Shown here: positions 6,221-7,214 of the stretch, one piece after another
How positions within the stretch are numbered: position 1 is the first letter of the stretch
How the letters are laid out: the number at the start of each line of letters is the position of its first letter
NCBI GenBank assembly: GCA_903912435.1
Contig: CAIWHI010001035.1
Span: 1 to 7,214 of the forward strand
From: an uncultured Bacteroidota bacterium
GTDB taxonomy: Bacteria > Bacteroidota > Bacteroidia > Chitinophagales > Chitinophagaceae
Length of the DNA stretch: 7,214 nucleotides
Reading direction: 5' to 3'
Position numbers and translations under genes: made by a program
The notes under the pieces: generated by a model
The model's input: only the letters and a program-made list of their open reading frames with translations
What the model was told of the DNA's origin: nothing
Database searches by the model: none

Positions 6221-6235
6221 AAGTTGTAACTTTGT
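6218..6235. promoter_or_regulatory. 18-bp palindrome abutting the fic start codon, possible operator
   Basis: ACAAAGTTGTAACTTTGT has perfect 8-bp arms around a central GT. It starts within the last repeat unit and ends 3 bases before the fic ATG (6239). A bound protein here would block a promoter or ribosome entry, so an operator for the downstream gene is plausible; an mRNA hairpin masking the start is the alternative. Confidence 0.5.
6227..6234 (+). promoter_or_regulatory. Possible -7 promoter box for fic, inside the palindrome
   Basis: TAACTTTG matches the Bacteroidota -7 consensus TAnnTTTG exactly. If used, transcription would begin at about 6239-6241, at or next to the ATG, giving a leaderless or nearly leaderless mRNA. 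The nearest upstream TTTG (6212-6215) is only 11 bases away, shorter than the usual -33/-7 spacing, so the promoter call is weak. Confidence 0.3.
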
Positions 6236-6238
6236 GGT

Positions 6239-7214
6239 ATGGCTACACCGGCAGAGAAATTGGCAGAATCGTTAGAGCAATTAAAAGAATTGCAGGATAG
6301 GGGTATGGTGGCCATTCCTGCTACTTCACTTTCCCGAACTTACAGGGAGCGTCTTCTGGGGCGAGGATTTATAAAAGAGGTTTTTAAAGGTTGGTTTATT
6401 ATTTCATCACCCGAAGAAAGCCTGGGTGATAGCACTTCATGGTATAGCTCCTATTGGTTGTTTTGCCAGCAATACCTCGATTATATTTATAAAGAAAATT
6501 GGTGTCTTTCGCCAGAGCAATCTTTATTATTGTATGCAGGTAATTGGACAGTACCCAATCAATTAGTAGTAAGGTCGCCTGAGGCAAATAATAATAAATC
6601 AGACTTGCTTTTTAATACATCCCTTTTCAGCCTAAGGCTGCAGTTAAGTAATGATATTACTAAATTAGATGGGATGAGGGTATACACCCTGCCCGCAGCA
6701 TTAATCAATTGTTCAGCTAATACTTTTCAGCAAAACCCTACCGATGCAAGAACGGCACTATCAATGGTCAGGGATTCGTCAGACATACTTAAAATATTGC
6801 TCGATGGTGGGAAATCGGTGGTGGCAGGCAGGCTTGCTGGTGCATTTAGAAATGTAAACCTACCCAGGATAGCTGATGATATATTGAAAACCATGCAAAG
6901 TGCCGATTACGATGTAAGGGAATCAGACCCTTTCCTTACGGCAAGTCATGTCTTATTATCCAACAGGGAGCGCTCCCCATATGGAAACAGGATACGATTG
7001 ATTTGGAATGAATGGAGAACAAAGGTTATTAATTGTTTTCCTGCTGCACCAAGCTTACCCGCTGATAAAGAACTCTACCTTAAAAGTATAGAAGACATCT
7101 ATGTAACGGATGCTTACCACTCACTATCTATTGAAAAGTATAAGGTTACCCCTGAGATGATTGAAAAGGTGAAAAGTGGTAAATGGAATTTTATAGCCAA
7201 TGAAGATGACCGCA
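6239..7214 (+). CDS. Fic-family protein with N-terminal AbiEi-type winged-helix region, 5' part (3' end outside window)
   Basis: The frame is open from ATG 6239 to the right edge (325 codons) with no stop. TAA at 6227-6229 blocks any upstream start in this frame. The N-terminal part (about 1-55: KLAESLEQLKELQDRGMVAI, then LSRTYRERLLGRGFIKEVFKGWF) looks like the winged-helix DNA-binding region of AbiEi-type antitoxins. The middle (about 88-230) has WCLSPEQSLLLYAGNWTVP, RVYTLPAALINC, FQQNPTDARTALSMVRD and AGRLAGAFRN. The last part (about 284-325: EDIYVTDAYHSLSIEK, VTPEMIEKVKSGKW) is the region that precedes the Fic domain in long Fic proteins of this type. S295-E299 fits the inhibitory-helix motif (S/T)xxxE(G/N), but residue 300 is Lys. 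Fic enzymes usually transfer AMP from ATP to target proteins. The catalytic HPFxxGNG motif would lie beyond the window and is not seen, so activity is unproven. The identification is from recalled family resemblance. Confidence 0.8.
   Translation, partial: MATPAEKLAESLEQLKELQDRGMVAIPATSLSRTYRERLLGRGFIKEVFKGWFIISSPEESLGDSTSWYSSYWLFCQQYLDYIYKENWCLSPEQSLLLYAGNWTVPNQLVVRSPEANNNKSDLLFNTSLFSLRLQLSNDITKLDGMRVYTLPAALINCSANTFQQNPTDARTALSMVRDSSDILKILLDGGKSVVAGRLAGAFRNVNLPRIADDILKTMQSADYDVRESDPFLTASHVLLSNRERSPYGNRIRLIWNEWRTKVINCFPAAPSLPADKELYLKSIEDIYVTDAYHSLSIEKYKVTPEMIEKVKSGKWNFIANEDDR

Larger units (their letters stand above)
5851..6238. other. 388-bp noncoding stretch upstream of the fic gene
   Basis: No protein-coding gene is convincing here. 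From left to right it holds a 14-bp-period direct repeat (5851-5876), an isolated exact TAnnTTTG box (TACTTTTG, 5905-5912; nearest upstream TTG 25 bases away, longer than usual), an AT-rich hairpin followed by five Ts (5945-5981), a featureless stretch (about 5985-6015), a hairpin at the array edge (6021-6043), eight 24-bp repeats (6029-6220) and a palindrome before the fic start (6218-6235). I saw no tRNA, no attachment-site pair and no insertion sequence. Confidence 0.6.

Noticed and set aside
6085..6315. Minus-strand open frame across the repeat array as a gene
   Set aside because: It exists because the 24-bp unit has no stop in this frame; it also runs antisense into the fic start and has no supporting start-region signal.

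Overview
The window looks like a Bacteroidota chromosome segment, probably from the Chitinophagales/Sphingobacteriales side. The evidence is protein-family resemblance, A-rich start regions without clear Shine-Dalgarno sequences, a RemB-like outer-membrane barrel, an XseA of the short Bacteroidota type, and at least two exact matches to the Bacteroidota -7 box TAnnTTTG in the gaps. The order is tentative, because it rests on recalled family resemblance and no search was run.

Layout, left to right. (1) 1-1805 (+) is the 3' part of a large outer-membrane beta-barrel protein of the RemB/Wzi-like type; its start lies outside the window. (2) 1953-3264 (+) is an xseA-xseB operon for exonuclease VII, whose reading frames overlap. 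The small xseB gene (57 codons) is easily missed. (3) 3283-4587 (-) is a class I photolyase that converges on xseB. Only 18 bp separate the two stop codons, and a 10-bp perfect hairpin there includes the photolyase stop codon. (4) 4708-5850 (+) is a lipoprotein of unknown function, divergent from the photolyase. (5) 5851-6238 is a 388-bp noncoding stretch holding a short 14-bp-period repeat, a weak terminator-like hairpin, and then eight head-to-tail 24-bp repeats (6029-6220) with no length variation. An 18-bp palindrome follows and ends 3 bp before the next start codon. (6) 6239 to the right edge (+) is the first 325 codons of a Fic-family protein with an N-terminal AbiEi-type winged-helix region; the catalytic Fic motif lies beyond the window.

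XseA/XseB and the photolyase are ordinary DNA-repair housekeeping genes, and the barrel and lipoprotein are cell-envelope proteins. The most unusual part is the right end. A possible DNA-binding domain fused to a Fic enzyme sits directly downstream of a regular repeat array and a palindrome. An autoregulatory operator array is a reasonable hypothesis, because AbiEi antitoxins are known to bind repeats in their own promoters, but nothing in the window proves it.
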